Assembly: GCF_003258365.1 (NCBI RefSeq)
Contig: NZ_QHKM01000003.1
Location: 372,001 to 436,000, forward strand
Direction of reading: 5' to 3'
DNA from: Hymenobacter edaphi
GTDB lineage: Bacteria > Bacteroidota > Bacteroidia > Cytophagales > Hymenobacteraceae
Length of the DNA: 64,000 nt
The stretch's first letter is position 1, and every line of letters starts with the position of its first letter. Of the stretch, positions 44,001 through 51,353 are shown piece by piece. Position numbers and translations under genes: made by a program. The notes under the pieces were generated by a model that saw nothing but the letters and a program-made list of their open reading frames with translations, did not search any database and was not told the origin of the DNA.

Positions 44001-44112
44001 CGCCGCAGTCCCAGAAACTAGCCGTGGGTTCCAGCGTGAGCAGATAGGTAATGGTGGCCACGGCAAATACCAGCCAGCCCACCAGGTTATTCAGTCGCGA
44101 GTAACGCTGCAT
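41080..44112 (-). CDS. DUF2723 multi-pass membrane protein (protein O-mannosyltransferase-like)
   Basis: A 1010-residue protein. The N-terminal half has about a dozen membrane segments; the DUF2723 signature is near the start (ATITYLLTLEPTASFWDCGEF, PHPPGAPTFLLLGRL), with an acidic residue in the first outer loop as in GT-C type glycosyltransferases. The C-terminal part (from about 620) is mostly soluble and periplasmic, with TPR-like helices near the end. In Bacteroidota, DUF2723 proteins are thought to transfer sugars to exported proteins. The ATG at 44112 starts the first membrane segment; the longer frame is unlikely. Confidence 0.9.
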   Translation of the reverse strand: MQRYSRLNNLVGWLVFAVATITYLLTLEPTASFWDCGEFIACSYKLLVPHPPGAPTFLLLGRLFSLLSFGDVTKVSVLVNALSGLSSSFTVLFLFWTITMLAKKLVLGRPGMHDDRHAEPSSGQTLLILGSGVVGALALAFSDSFWFNAVEAEVYAMSSLCTAAVVWLMLKWENRADEYDSDKWLILIAYVMGLSIGVHLLNLLAIPALGLIYYFRRTATPTWTGGFITLVVSSVIVGVILAGIIPGLPSIAGWFEVLFVNSFGLPFSSGLIFFLIVFFGLLWFGFRYSKQRSSRLLNTALLSLVFILIGYSSYLIIPIRSSFLPTINENTPNDVLSFVSYLKREQYGDRPLLYGPQFSAQPYDQKEGAPRYVRGKDKYEIAEHRLETLYRDEDKVLLPRLYSPDPGHIQQYQKWGVDVRQTQDPETGQTAYAKPTMGENLGFLFRYQMGHMFWRYFMWNFVGRDSDVQQAGVMWPNEGSNSGLPERIADSKARNNFFAIPLLLGIVGLFFHARRDGNNALMVGFLFLFTGLAIVIYLNQPPIEPRERDYTFAGATYAFAIWIGLGVLGLAALLRTVLKSDSARGGIAVAIGLVAPALMAAQGWNDHDRSDRYNSVDSAKNLLNSLQPNAILFTNGDNDTFPLWYAQEVEGVRTDVRVAVLSYLNTDWYIDQMKRRSYKSQPLPISMEHSVYQQGTNDYLPYAENPAVKEVDLKQFMQLVEQNSPLLQVQTQSGRPLLSFPTRKFYLPIDTVAVEKMGLVLPERRNQVVSRMEWDMGRGAIEKKNLVILDMLATNNWQRPIYFSSTVNTQDFMNLQPYFQLEGMAYRVLPIKDPGFNPQSNQEGYVAKDLMYDIMMKRFAYRNLDRADIFYDENNLRFPANYRDKFYRLAQSYVDAGDNAKAKEVMNYCFKVMPDKAIPYDYYVPQFVVPLVKVGETQRANEIMDTMTNRAQQALAYYNTAPDGGLFDLEVQLNLLTLQSVYRAAEQVGDRGRATKALNLLQQYYPQQGG

Positions 44113-44202
44113 ACAGGGATTTTCAGGAATCCCAAAAGTAGGGATAAATGCGGCAAGGGCCACGCCCCGGCCGTCGGGGCGTTTTTCGGCGGGGAAAGGC
44201 AC

Positions 44203-44234
44203 AAAAAAACATCCGCCCCGGAAGGAGCGGATGC
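44203..44234 (-). terminator. Terminator after the cupredoxin gene
   Basis: On the minus strand GCATCCGCTCC pairs with GGGGCGGATG around TTCC and is followed by seven T, about 30 bases past the stop codon. Confidence 0.9.
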
Positions 44235-44264
44235 TGGTATGAGCGGGGGCTGAAGGGCCGCGGA

Positions 44265-44897
44265 CTAGTTCTGCACCGTCACGCGCTTCGTGGCCAGCAC
44301 CTTGTCGTTGCTGAGCACCGAGCAGATGTAAAGCCCGGCCGGCAGGGCCGCAAAATTGATGGGCTGGCCGCTGGTCAGGGTCTCGGGGCGCAGCACCACG
44401 CTCTGCACCTCGCGCCCGATGATGTTGGTGATACGCAGGCGGTAGGCCTGCCCGCCTTTCAGCTCACCCATGGTCAGCACGGCCTCGCCGCCCCGCACCG
44501 GGTTGGGGAAAATGTTGAGCTGCGCCGCCGCCTGCTTGGTGGCTTCCTGGGCCGGCGTCGGGGTCGAGACGCGCACGCTGCCCCACATGCCGATGCGGCC
44601 GGGCGCCCCGTGGGCCGAGCAGTAGTAGTCGTAAGTGCCCGCCGTGGCGAAGGTGACGCTGCGGGTCAGGAGGGTGGGGCCGAGGGTGAAGGGCGAGAAG
44701 GCCGCGGGCGAGCTTTCCGACACCGTCGGGTGCGTGCCGGCCACCAGCTCAAACCGCACCACGTCGCCGGGGGCAATGTTGACCACCTGTGGGGTGTACT
44801 GGTTGTTATCAACCTGCACCGTAAACGTGGCCGCCCATGCGGGCGCCTGCAGCAAAAGCAGGCTGGTAGCGGCAACTAGGCGAGTAAAAAGCTTCAT
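44265..44897 (-). CDS. Cupredoxin with T9SS sorting domain
   Basis: A 210-residue exported protein. After the signal peptide (LLLLQAPAWAA) comes a plastocyanin/azurin-like domain (about 24-110) with all four type 1 copper ligands visible: His 56 (GTHPTV), Cys 93 and His 96 (YYCSAHG) and Met 104 (RIGM). The last 80 residues are a type A sorting domain (LNIFPNPVRGGEA to TKRVTVQN), so it leaves by T9SS and may be a cell-surface electron carrier or copper binder. No redox partner lies nearby. Confidence 0.88.
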   Translation of the reverse strand: MKLFTRLVAATSLLLLQAPAWAATFTVQVDNNQYTPQVVNIAPGDVVRFELVAGTHPTVSESSPAAFSPFTLGPTLLTRSVTFATAGTYDYYCSAHGAPGRIGMWGSVRVSTPTPAQEATKQAAAQLNIFPNPVRGGEAVLTMGELKGGQAYRLRITNIIGREVQSVVLRPETLTSGQPINFAALPAGLYICSVLSNDKVLATKRVTVQN

Positions 44898-45162
44898 GGG
44901 AAATTGGCGTTGAGAGCGGGCCCCGCTGAGGTTTCAGCCAGGCCTAAGATAGGAAATTTCCGAGGGAGTCCGGCGGAGGCAGCAGCCCTGATGCAAGGCC
45001 CGTGCCGGAACCGGGGCGGGCGGTGGCCAGCGGTTGGAACCTCGTTTGGCCGGTGGGTTTAAGCAGCTAGGGAGCGGGCATAGCGGTAGCGGTGAAGAAG
45101 GTGCGCTTCTTCACTCGCAGGCGGCGCCCCAATGGTTGCCCGCCGGCCGAAAATGCCCGGGT
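44898..45162. other. Intergenic region without recognised features
   Basis: About 265 bases between two minus-strand genes. I see no ORF, clear hairpin terminator or known repeat. Confidence 0.5.
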
Positions 45163-45936
45163 CTAGTCGTTCAGCACGTGGCGAATTTCCTGCAGCCCGA
45201 AGCTGCGCCGCTGCCCGCCGGCCTGCTCCACCACCAGCTGCCCGGCCTCGGTCACGTCCACGATGCGGCCCGGCGCGCGCTTGCCCGCCACTTCGAAGGT
45301 GTGCCACTCGTCGTAGCGGTAGAGCACCTGCCGGTAAGCCTGCTGCAGCGCTGCCACGTGGCCGGCGCGCAGCTGCAGGTAGCGGCGCTCCAGGCTTTCG
45401 AGCAGGCGGGCGGCCAGCGGCGGCAGGGCGTAGGCGCGGCCCGTCAGGCGGCTCAGCGAAGTGGCCGTGGGCGCGTCGAACTGCGTCTGGTTGACATTTA
45501 TTCCGATGCCCGCCACGCTGTAATGAATTTGTGCGCCGTTCAGCGTGTTCTCAATCAGGATGCCGCCCAGCTTCTGGTCCTGGTAAAACAGGTCGTTGGG
45601 CCACTTCAGGCGCAGGGCCGGGTCGGGGCCGAGCAGGGCACTGGCCCAGTCGTGCACGGCCAGGGCCACGGCCAGGTTCAGGTGAAACGAGGCTGCCGCC
45701 GGCAGAAACGCCGGGCGCCACACCACCGACAGGGTCAGGTTTTCGCCCGGGGCGGCTTCCCACTGATTGCCGCGCTGGCCGCGTCCGGCCGTCTGCTTGT
45801 CCGTTATGACGGTACAGCCATCGGTGGCGCGGTTTTGGCCTATCAGCTCCCGGGCTTCCGTGTTTGTGGAGCCACATTCCGGCAACCAGATAAGCTGTTG
45901 GCCCGTGAAGAGCGTTTGGGGACTGATTGGCTCCAC
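45163..45936 (-). CDS. birA: Biotin--[acetyl-CoA carboxylase] ligase
   Basis: About 257 residues. The ligase motif GRGQRGNQWEA binds biotinyl-AMP, followed by LRLKWPNDLFYQDQKLGGIL and GIGINVNQ; the C-terminal SH3-like domain ends with SFGLQEIRHVL. It attaches biotin to carrier proteins. It lacks an N-terminal DNA-binding domain, so it is a non-regulatory enzyme. The start is uncertain: GTG at 45936, TTG at 45963 and GTG at 45978 are possible; the frame beyond is antisense to rsfS. It is divergent from rsfS. Confidence 0.9.
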   Translation of the reverse strand: MEPISPQTLFTGQQLIWLPECGSTNTEARELIGQNRATDGCTVITDKQTAGRGQRGNQWEAAPGENLTLSVVWRPAFLPAAASFHLNLAVALAVHDWASALLGPDPALRLKWPNDLFYQDQKLGGILIENTLNGAQIHYSVAGIGINVNQTQFDAPTATSLSRLTGRAYALPPLAARLLESLERRYLQLRAGHVAALQQAYRQVLYRYDEWHTFEVAGKRAPGRIVDVTEAGQLVVEQAGGQRRSFGLQEIRHVLND

Positions 45937-45954
45937 TTGTTTTTCGCTACTTTG
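45927..45954 (+). promoter_or_regulatory. Candidate promoter for rsfS
   Basis: TTG at 45927-45929 and TACTTTG at 45948-45954 with an 18-base spacer, 25 bases before the rsfS ATG. It overlaps the 5' end of divergent birA. Confidence 0.4.
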
Positions 45955-45978
45955 TATTGACAAACCTACTTTCTTCAC

Positions 45979-46365
45979 ATGAAAATTACCCCGGTTCGGC
46001 AGGATTCGGACAACTTGGCAGACCTCGTCGTACGTGGGATGCAGGACAAAAAGGCTTCTGACATCGTCGTACTCAATCTTAAACACCTCAAAAACGCCGT
46101 TGCCGATTACTTCGTCATCTGCTCGGCTTCCTCCGATACCCAGCTCGACGCCATTGCCCGCTCGGTAGAGGAAGAAGTGGAAAAATCCACCGGGCAGAAC
46201 CCGTGGCAGAGCGAAGGCCGCCAGAACCGCGAGTGGGTCCTGCTCGATTACGTCGACGTAGTCGTGCACGTCTTCCTGCGCGACCGTCGCTCGTTCTACG
46301 CCCTCGAAGAGTTGTGGGGCGACGCGGAAATTTCCTTTATCGAGGAAGAAACGGCGGTCAAGTAA
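45979..46365 (+). CDS. rsfS: Ribosome silencing factor RsfS
   Basis: A 128-residue protein of the RsfS/Iojap family: KASDIVVLNLKHLKNAVADYFVICSASSD-like core in pieces, EGRQNREWVLLDYVDVVVHVF and FYALEELWGDAE. It binds ribosomal protein L14 and blocks subunit joining in slow growth. In Bacteroidota rsfS commonly precedes ftsH, as here (183 bases apart). Confidence 0.95.
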   Translation: MKITPVRQDSDNLADLVVRGMQDKKASDIVVLNLKHLKNAVADYFVICSASSDTQLDAIARSVEEEVEKSTGQNPWQSEGRQNREWVLLDYVDVVVHVFLRDRRSFYALEELWGDAEISFIEEETAVK

Positions 46366-46548
46366 CCCCCGATTGCCCTGCTTGCTGCTGATTTTGCGCG
46401 GCCGGTAAAGTAATTGCCGGGCCGTTGCGTCAGCCCTGGCAACCAGGCCCCGCCGGCAGCGACCTTGCCGCCAGCGGGGTCGAACAAACCGCTTTGGCGG
46501 CGTGTTCAGGTCTGCAGTGTCTCTCTTTGTTGAAGACCAATCTTATTC

Positions 46549-48675
46549 ATGCCAGATAACACCCCTTCTCCGAAAAAGAAAAAACCCATGCTGCCCTCGC
46601 CCGGTGCTCCCAAGCCCGGCGTGCAGCTGTGGGTGCTGCTCGGGCTGACGATTCTCGTGTTTGGGTTCTACTACCTGAACCGCGGCAACTCGGCCATCGA
46701 GATTAACCAGCAGGAGTTTGAGCAGATGTACCAGGCCGGTGACGTGCGCGACGTCACGCTCATCAACGACCGGCTGGTGGAAGTCACGCTCAAGAAAGAC
46801 GCCCTGCAAACCAACAAGTACGGCTCGCAGTTGCGCAACCGCGGCCCGCTGATGACCGAGCAGACGCCGCAGTTCAACTTCCGCGTCATCGACGGCAAGA
46901 CGTTTAAGGAAGACTTCGATAAGCTGCAGGCCAACATTCCGCCGCCCCAGCGCGTGGGTCTGAAAGTGGACAGCCGCCAGGGCGTCACCGATCTATTTGC
47001 CAGCTGGGGCTTTATGCTGCTGCTGCTCGTGGGCTTCTGGTTCCTGATGCGCCGCATGAGCGGCGCGGGCGGGCCCGGTGGCCAGATCTTCAACATCGGC
47101 AAGTCGCGCGCGGCCCTGTTTGAGGGCGGCGACAAAGTGAAAATCACCTTCAAGGACGTTGCCGGTCTGGAAGAGGCCAAGGAAGAGGTGCAGGAAATCG
47201 TGGAGTTCCTCAAGAACCCCTCGAAGTTCACCATCCTCGGCGGCAAGATTCCCAAAGGCGCCCTGCTCGTGGGGCCTCCCGGTACGGGCAAGACCTTGCT
47301 GGCTAAGGCCGTAGCCGGCGAAGCCGACGTGCCCTTCTTCTCGCTGTCGGGCTCCGACTTCGTGGAAATGTTTGTCGGGGTGGGGGCCGCCCGCGTGCGG
47401 GACCTGTTTAAGCAGGCCAAGGCCAAGGCGCCCTGTATCATCTTCATCGACGAAATCGATGCCATCGGCCGCAGCCGCAGCCGGGGCAACGTGCCCGGCG
47501 GCAACGACGAGCGGGAAAACACCCTGAACTCGCTGCTGGTGGAAATGGACGGCTTCGGTACCGACTCCGGCGTCATCATCCTGGCCGCCACCAACCGTCC
47601 CGATACCCTCGACTCGGCCCTGCTGCGCCCTGGCCGCTTCGACCGACAAATCAGCGTCGACCCGCCGGATCTGAATGGCCGCACCGCCATCTTCCAGGTG
47701 CACCTGAAGCCGCTGACGCTGGCGCCCGACGTGGACGCCAAACGCCTGTCGGCCCAGACGCCGGGCTTTGCCGGCGCCGAAATTGCCAACGTCTGCAACG
47801 AAGCCGCCCTCATTGCCGCCCGCCGCGACAAGAAGATGGTGACCATGCAGGACTTCCACGACGCCATCGACCGCGTCATCGGCGGCTTGGAGAAGAAAAA
47901 CAAAATCATCAGCCCCGAGGAAAAGAAAATCGTGGCCTACCACGAAGCGGGCCACGCCGTGGCCGGCTGGTTCCTGGAGCACGCCGAGCCGCTGGTGAAG
48001 GTGAGCATTGTGCCCCGCGGCTACGCGGCCCTGGGCTACGCGCAGTACCTGCCGCGCGAGCAGTTCCTCTACACCACCGACCAGCTGCTCGACCAGATGT
48101 GCGTGACGCTGGGCGGCCGGGCCGCCGAGGACCTGGTGTTCAACAAGATTTCGACCGGTGCCCTGTCTGACCTCGAAAGCATCACCAAGCGCGCCTACGG
48201 CATGGTGTCGGTGTACGGCATGAACGACAAGATTGGCAACGTGTCGTTCTACGACTCGCAGGGCCGCAACGAGTACGGCTTCTCCAAGCCCTACTCCGAA
48301 GCCACCGCCCAGACCATCGACGAGGAAGTGCGCAAAATGATTGACGAGCAGTACCAGCGCACCAAGCAGCTGCTGACCGAGCGCGGCGCCGAGCTGGAAG
48401 CCGTGGCGCAGGAACTGCTGCGCAAGGAAGTGCTGCTGCAGGACGATCTGGAGCGCCTCGTGGGCAAGCGGCCTTTCTCGGTGCCGACGGCCTACCAGGC
48501 CCATATGGAAGGCACCGACCGCAGCGAAACGCTGTCGGAGTGGCGCGAAGGGCACCCCAGCGGCGCCTCGCCCATGCACCGCGACGCCCCGGAGCCGCCG
48601 CTGCCCGGCATCGATACCCCGCCGGTGACGCCTCCCGCACCCGCGCCCAGCGTACCAAGTGGTACGGCCGTTTAG
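46549..48675 (+). CDS. ftsH: ATP-dependent zinc metalloprotease FtsH
   Basis: A 708-residue membrane-bound AAA+ protease that degrades damaged or regulatory membrane and cytoplasmic proteins. Membrane segments are at about 23-42 ([15 protein letters not shown]) and about 148-165 ([15 protein letters not shown]) with a periplasmic loop between. Walker A is GPPGTGKT (about 242-249), Walker B is FIDEIDAIG, and the zinc site is HEAGH (His 465, Glu 466). The C-terminus is a Pro-rich disordered tail. Length is normal. A hairpin terminator follows. Confidence 0.97.
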   Translation: MPDNTPSPKKKKPMLPSPGAPKPGVQLWVLLGLTILVFGFYYLNRGNSAIEINQQEFEQMYQAGDVRDVTLINDRLVEVTLKKDALQTNKYGSQLRNRGPLMTEQTPQFNFRVIDGKTFKEDFDKLQANIPPPQRVGLKVDSRQGVTDLFASWGFMLLLLVGFWFLMRRMSGAGGPGGQIFNIGKSRAALFEGGDKVKITFKDVAGLEEAKEEVQEIVEFLKNPSKFTILGGKIPKGALLVGPPGTGKTLLAKAVAGEADVPFFSLSGSDFVEMFVGVGAARVRDLFKQAKAKAPCIIFIDEIDAIGRSRSRGNVPGGNDERENTLNSLLVEMDGFGTDSGVIILAATNRPDTLDSALLRPGRFDRQISVDPPDLNGRTAIFQVHLKPLTLAPDVDAKRLSAQTPGFAGAEIANVCNEAALIAARRDKKMVTMQDFHDAIDRVIGGLEKKNKIISPEEKKIVAYHEAGHAVAGWFLEHAEPLVKVSIVPRGYAALGYAQYLPREQFLYTTDQLLDQMCVTLGGRAAEDLVFNKISTGALSDLESITKRAYGMVSVYGMNDKIGNVSFYDSQGRNEYGFSKPYSEATAQTIDEEVRKMIDEQYQRTKQLLTERGAELEAVAQELLRKEVLLQDDLERLVGKRPFSVPTAYQAHMEGTDRSETLSEWREGHPSGASPMHRDAPEPPLPGIDTPPVTPPAPAPSVPSGTAV

Positions 48676-48698
48676 CAAGCGGTAACTAAACCACCCAG

Positions 48699-48738
48699 GA
48701 AAAGCCCGCTGCCTTGCGAAAGGCAGCGGGCTTTTTTA
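48699..48738 (+). terminator. Terminator after ftsH
   Basis: AAAGCCCGCTGCCTT and its complement with a 4-base loop, followed by six T, about 25 bases after the stop codon. Confidence 0.88.
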
Positions 48739-48763
48739 CGCCCTGCAGAGCACGGGCAAACGC

Positions 48764-48795
48764 AAAAAAACCGCCGGCACAGCCTGCGGTTTTTC
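48764..48795 (-). terminator. Terminator on the minus strand for the 60-residue ORF
   Basis: On the minus strand AAACCGCAGGC pairs with GCCGGCGGTTT (one mismatch) and is followed by seven T, about 70 bases after the small ORF. Confidence 0.7.
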
Positions 48796-48864
48796 GACAC
48801 ACCTATTGCAACAACCTACTAGAGAAGGGTCTAATAAAGTGACCAGTCTCCGGATAGATAGTAT

Positions 48865-49047
48865 CTAAGCTGGGCCGTCCAAGGTGGGGAACAGACCAAC
48901 TATTATATCTCCGATGCGCACGGCGGCTCCGCGGCGCAGGGCTTCTTCAACTTTCGACACATCGGCGACCAAAAGGCCGTCCGTCGTGCTGACGGCATCC
49001 ACACCTGACTCCAGATTGGATGCGGTGGTTAGGCTGGTGGCTTGCAT
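48865..49047 (-). CDS. Small ORF (60 residues) beside the peptide importer
   Basis: The ORF starts with ATG and reads MQATSLTTASNLESGV, then TTDGLLVADVSKVEEALRRG and a hydrophobic end (GDIIVGLFPTLDGPA). No signal peptide or known family is seen. It is supported as a gene by a promoter motif (49147-49201) shared with the small ORF at 53157 and by a terminator after it. It lies downstream of the dppC-like gene on the same strand. Confidence 0.5.
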   Translation of the reverse strand: MQATSLTTASNLESGVDAVSTTDGLLVADVSKVEEALRRGAAVRIGDIIVGLFPTLDGPA

Positions 49048-49146
49048 TGTGATGGTGGTTTGAATGCAACAACCCGGATCTGGAAAAGCGGGCGCCAACA
49101 CGAGTGGTTAGCCTTGAGCTGGCGGCCTTTCCTAATCTTTACACTA

Positions 49147-49201
49147 CAAAGGAAGGGTGCAGACGGGCGCAGGTAAAGGAAGAACGCCTTGCTGGTGTGA
49201 C
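49147..49201 (-). promoter_or_regulatory. Shared promoter motif, copy 1
   Basis: On the minus strand a 30-bp block (49172-49201) including TTCTTCCTTTACC is followed 19 bases later by TTCCTTTG (49147-49154), the spacing expected of Bacteroidota -33/-7 boxes. The block matches 24 of 30 bases ungapped with 53437-53466. It drives towards the 60-residue ORF. Confidence 0.55.
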
Positions 49202-49331
49202 GCGTATTTTCTTGAAAGTCGTGGCCCGGTTGTCCGTCGGAGCAGTATGTGTTATTCGTACAACGCATTCAAGACCCAAGCTTTGTGGGCTATATTAAGG
49301 CGTTGCTGTAATTAGTGCGTCTGCGAATTTG

Positions 49332-50348
49332 TTAGCTCTTTGTGACATGCATGCCAGAGGCAAGGCTGGTGGATGTTTGCAAGGGACTGGCTTGCGTAGG
49401 GAGCAGTTGGTAAATGGCGGTAATGGTCAGGGTCAGGGCTAGCAAGCTGCTCGTTATCAGCCACCAGGCCGCTGGCTCCAGCCGGGCGTTGGCCAGTGTA
49501 AGTCCCCAATCGGCCTGATCAGGAGTAAGCCCGACACCCAGAAATGCCAGCGTGGTTTGGAGTCCAAGGCAGATGCTGAGGTTGAGCGGGAGGGTGCTGC
49601 GCAGGCTGGGCCAGGCGTTTGGGATAATGTGGGCCCACAGCAAACGAGCCGCGGAGTAGCCCGCTACGCGCCCGGCCTCCACGTAGGAACGGCGGCGCAG
49701 CTGCTGGACCAGAGTACGGGTAAGGCGGGCGGTACTAGGCCAACAGGTAAATACCAATACGCCGAGCAGCCAGCCGCCGGCCGGGGGGTGAAGAGCAGTC
49801 AGGGCCAGCACCAGCACCAGCCGCGGCACCGCGCCCAGCCAGGCCGCCGCACTCAGCACCAGCCAGTCGAGAGGCACGGCCACGGTGGCGGCAAAAGCAG
49901 CCCGTGAATAAATGGCTGCCGTTGCAAGGGCCGCGCCCAGCAGCCACCAGCCGGCGGCTGCCGGAGCCGAGGCCAGCAGGCCAATAAGGCCAGCGAGTAA
50001 CACGGCGGCCGCGCTGCGCCGCACCCGCAGGCCGGTGTTGCCCCAGTAGCCCGCCGCGGCCCCCAGCAGCAGGCCCAGCGCCGAGGCCAGCAGTGCCGCC
50101 GGCAGGCTGATGATAAATAAGCGCCGTGTGCCCAGCATCAGGTCGGTCAGCACGTCGCGGCCGAAAGGGTCGGTGCCCAGCCAATGCTGCCGGGAAGGCG
50201 GCTGGCTGAGGAGCCCCACGTCCACAAGCGCGGGCCGGCCGGCGGCTGGCCCAAACGCCGCCCAGGCGGCGGCCACGGCCAGCAGCAGCAGCCAGAGCCC
50301 GGCCAGCCCGCGGCCGGAAAAGCGAAAACGCGAACGGGCCGGAGTCAC
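49332..50348 (-). CDS. Oligopeptide ABC transporter permease (DppC/OppC-like)
   Basis: A 338-residue inner-membrane permease with about six hydrophobic segments. The N-terminal WLGTDPFGRDVLTDLMLGTR is the DppC/OppC hallmark and the C-terminal cytoplasmic EAA-like loop is YVEAGRVAGYSAARLLWAHIIPNAW. It starts 4 bases before the stop of the DppB-like gene (ATGA overlap), so they are translationally coupled. No ATPase gene follows. Confidence 0.9.
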   Translation of the reverse strand: MTPARSRFRFSGRGLAGLWLLLLAVAAAWAAFGPAAGRPALVDVGLLSQPPSRQHWLGTDPFGRDVLTDLMLGTRRLFIISLPAALLASALGLLLGAAAGYWGNTGLRVRRSAAAVLLAGLIGLLASAPAAAGWWLLGAALATAAIYSRAAFAATVAVPLDWLVLSAAAWLGAVPRLVLVLALTALHPPAGGWLLGVLVFTCWPSTARLTRTLVQQLRRRSYVEAGRVAGYSAARLLWAHIIPNAWPSLRSTLPLNLSICLGLQTTLAFLGVGLTPDQADWGLTLANARLEPAAWWLITSSLLALTLTITAIYQLLPTQASPLQTSTSLASGMHVTKS

Positions 50349-51349
50349 AGCAGGCGCGGGTCAAGCAGCACATTGAGGAAGTCGGCCAGTAGCCAGGCCA
50401 GCAGGCGCACGGCCGCTATCAGCAGCACGCCCCCGACCAGCACCGGAACGTCGCGGGCGGCGGCGGCTTCGGCCAGCAGGCGGCCCATGCCCGGCAGCGC
50501 GAAGACCACCTCGATAACGACCGCCCCGGCCACCACGCCCGGCACTAGGTCGGCGAGGCGCGTGAAGAACACGGGCGCGGCATTGGGCAGCACATGGCGC
50601 CAGCTGGTGCGTTGCCGCGACGCACCTTTGGCGCGGGCCGTAGCCACGTAAGGCTGTTGCCACTGCTCACGCAGGGCCGCCGCCACCGGCAAAAACAAGG
50701 CGGGCAGGCTGCTTATCGTCAGGGCCGTAACCGGCAGCACGAAGTAGGGCGCCGCCTGCCACGGCCGGGCACCCGTAACCGAAAAATCAGCCGGCAGGCC
50801 GTACGCCGGAAACAGCGGCCAGAAATCAGGGTTGGCCAATAGCAGCAGTAGCAGCATGCCGACGACAAACAAGGGCAGGCTATCCAGAAAATACCCGGCC
50901 GATACCAACCGTCGGTACCAGCGGGGGCGCCGCGCGGCCCACTGGGCCAGCAGCAGCGATAACCCGGCGCCCAGCAGCAGGGCACTGCCGGTGAGCGGCA
51001 GCGTGAGTTGCAGGGCCCGGCGCAGGTGCTCCGTCACGGCTGTGCCGTCGCGAAACGAGCTGCCCAGCTCCCCGCGGCTCACTTGCGTCAGCCAGCGGTG
51101 GTACTGGTTGGGCGTGCCGTGCCACCGCCACGGCAGCAGGCGAAAGTAAAACAGCGGCGTTTGCAGGCCTAGCCGCTGCTGGTAGTCCGTTTCGGCGGCG
51201 GCCTGCTGGCCGAAAGTGCCGACGCGCTCATCCGTGAACAGCTGCGGCGCCGCGCCCGGTAGGCTGCGGCTCAGCAGAAACAGCGCGGAGGCAATCAGCC
51301 AGGCCGTGCCCAGCGCCCGCGCGACGCGCAGCAGCAACGCTCCGGCCAT
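50345..51349 (-). CDS. Oligopeptide ABC transporter permease (DppB/OppB-like)
   Basis: A 334-residue permease partner of the DppC-like protein. N-terminal membrane anchor (LGTAWLIASALFLLSRSLPG) and the conserved region GELGSSFRDGTAVTEHL; the EAA loop is YVATARAKGASRQRTSWRHVLPNA. Other segments are hydrophobic through the C-terminus. It follows the binding protein gene by 4 bases. Confidence 0.9.
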   Translation of the reverse strand: MAGALLLRVARALGTAWLIASALFLLSRSLPGAAPQLFTDERVGTFGQQAAAETDYQQRLGLQTPLFYFRLLPWRWHGTPNQYHRWLTQVSRGELGSSFRDGTAVTEHLRRALQLTLPLTGSALLLGAGLSLLLAQWAARRPRWYRRLVSAGYFLDSLPLFVVGMLLLLLLANPDFWPLFPAYGLPADFSVTGARPWQAAPYFVLPVTALTISSLPALFLPVAAALREQWQQPYVATARAKGASRQRTSWRHVLPNAAPVFFTRLADLVPGVVAGAVVIEVVFALPGMGRLLAEAAAARDVPVLVGGVLLIAAVRLLAWLLADFLNVLLDPRLL

Positions 51350-51353
51350 GGCG

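Noticed and set aside
44160-44183. Plus-strand terminator-like hairpin
   Set aside because: A GC-rich stem with TTTTT lies here, but no plus-strand gene ends nearby, so it is probably incidental.
45979-46269. N-terminal extension of birA
   Set aside because: It is antisense to rsfS, whose sequence is clearly conserved.
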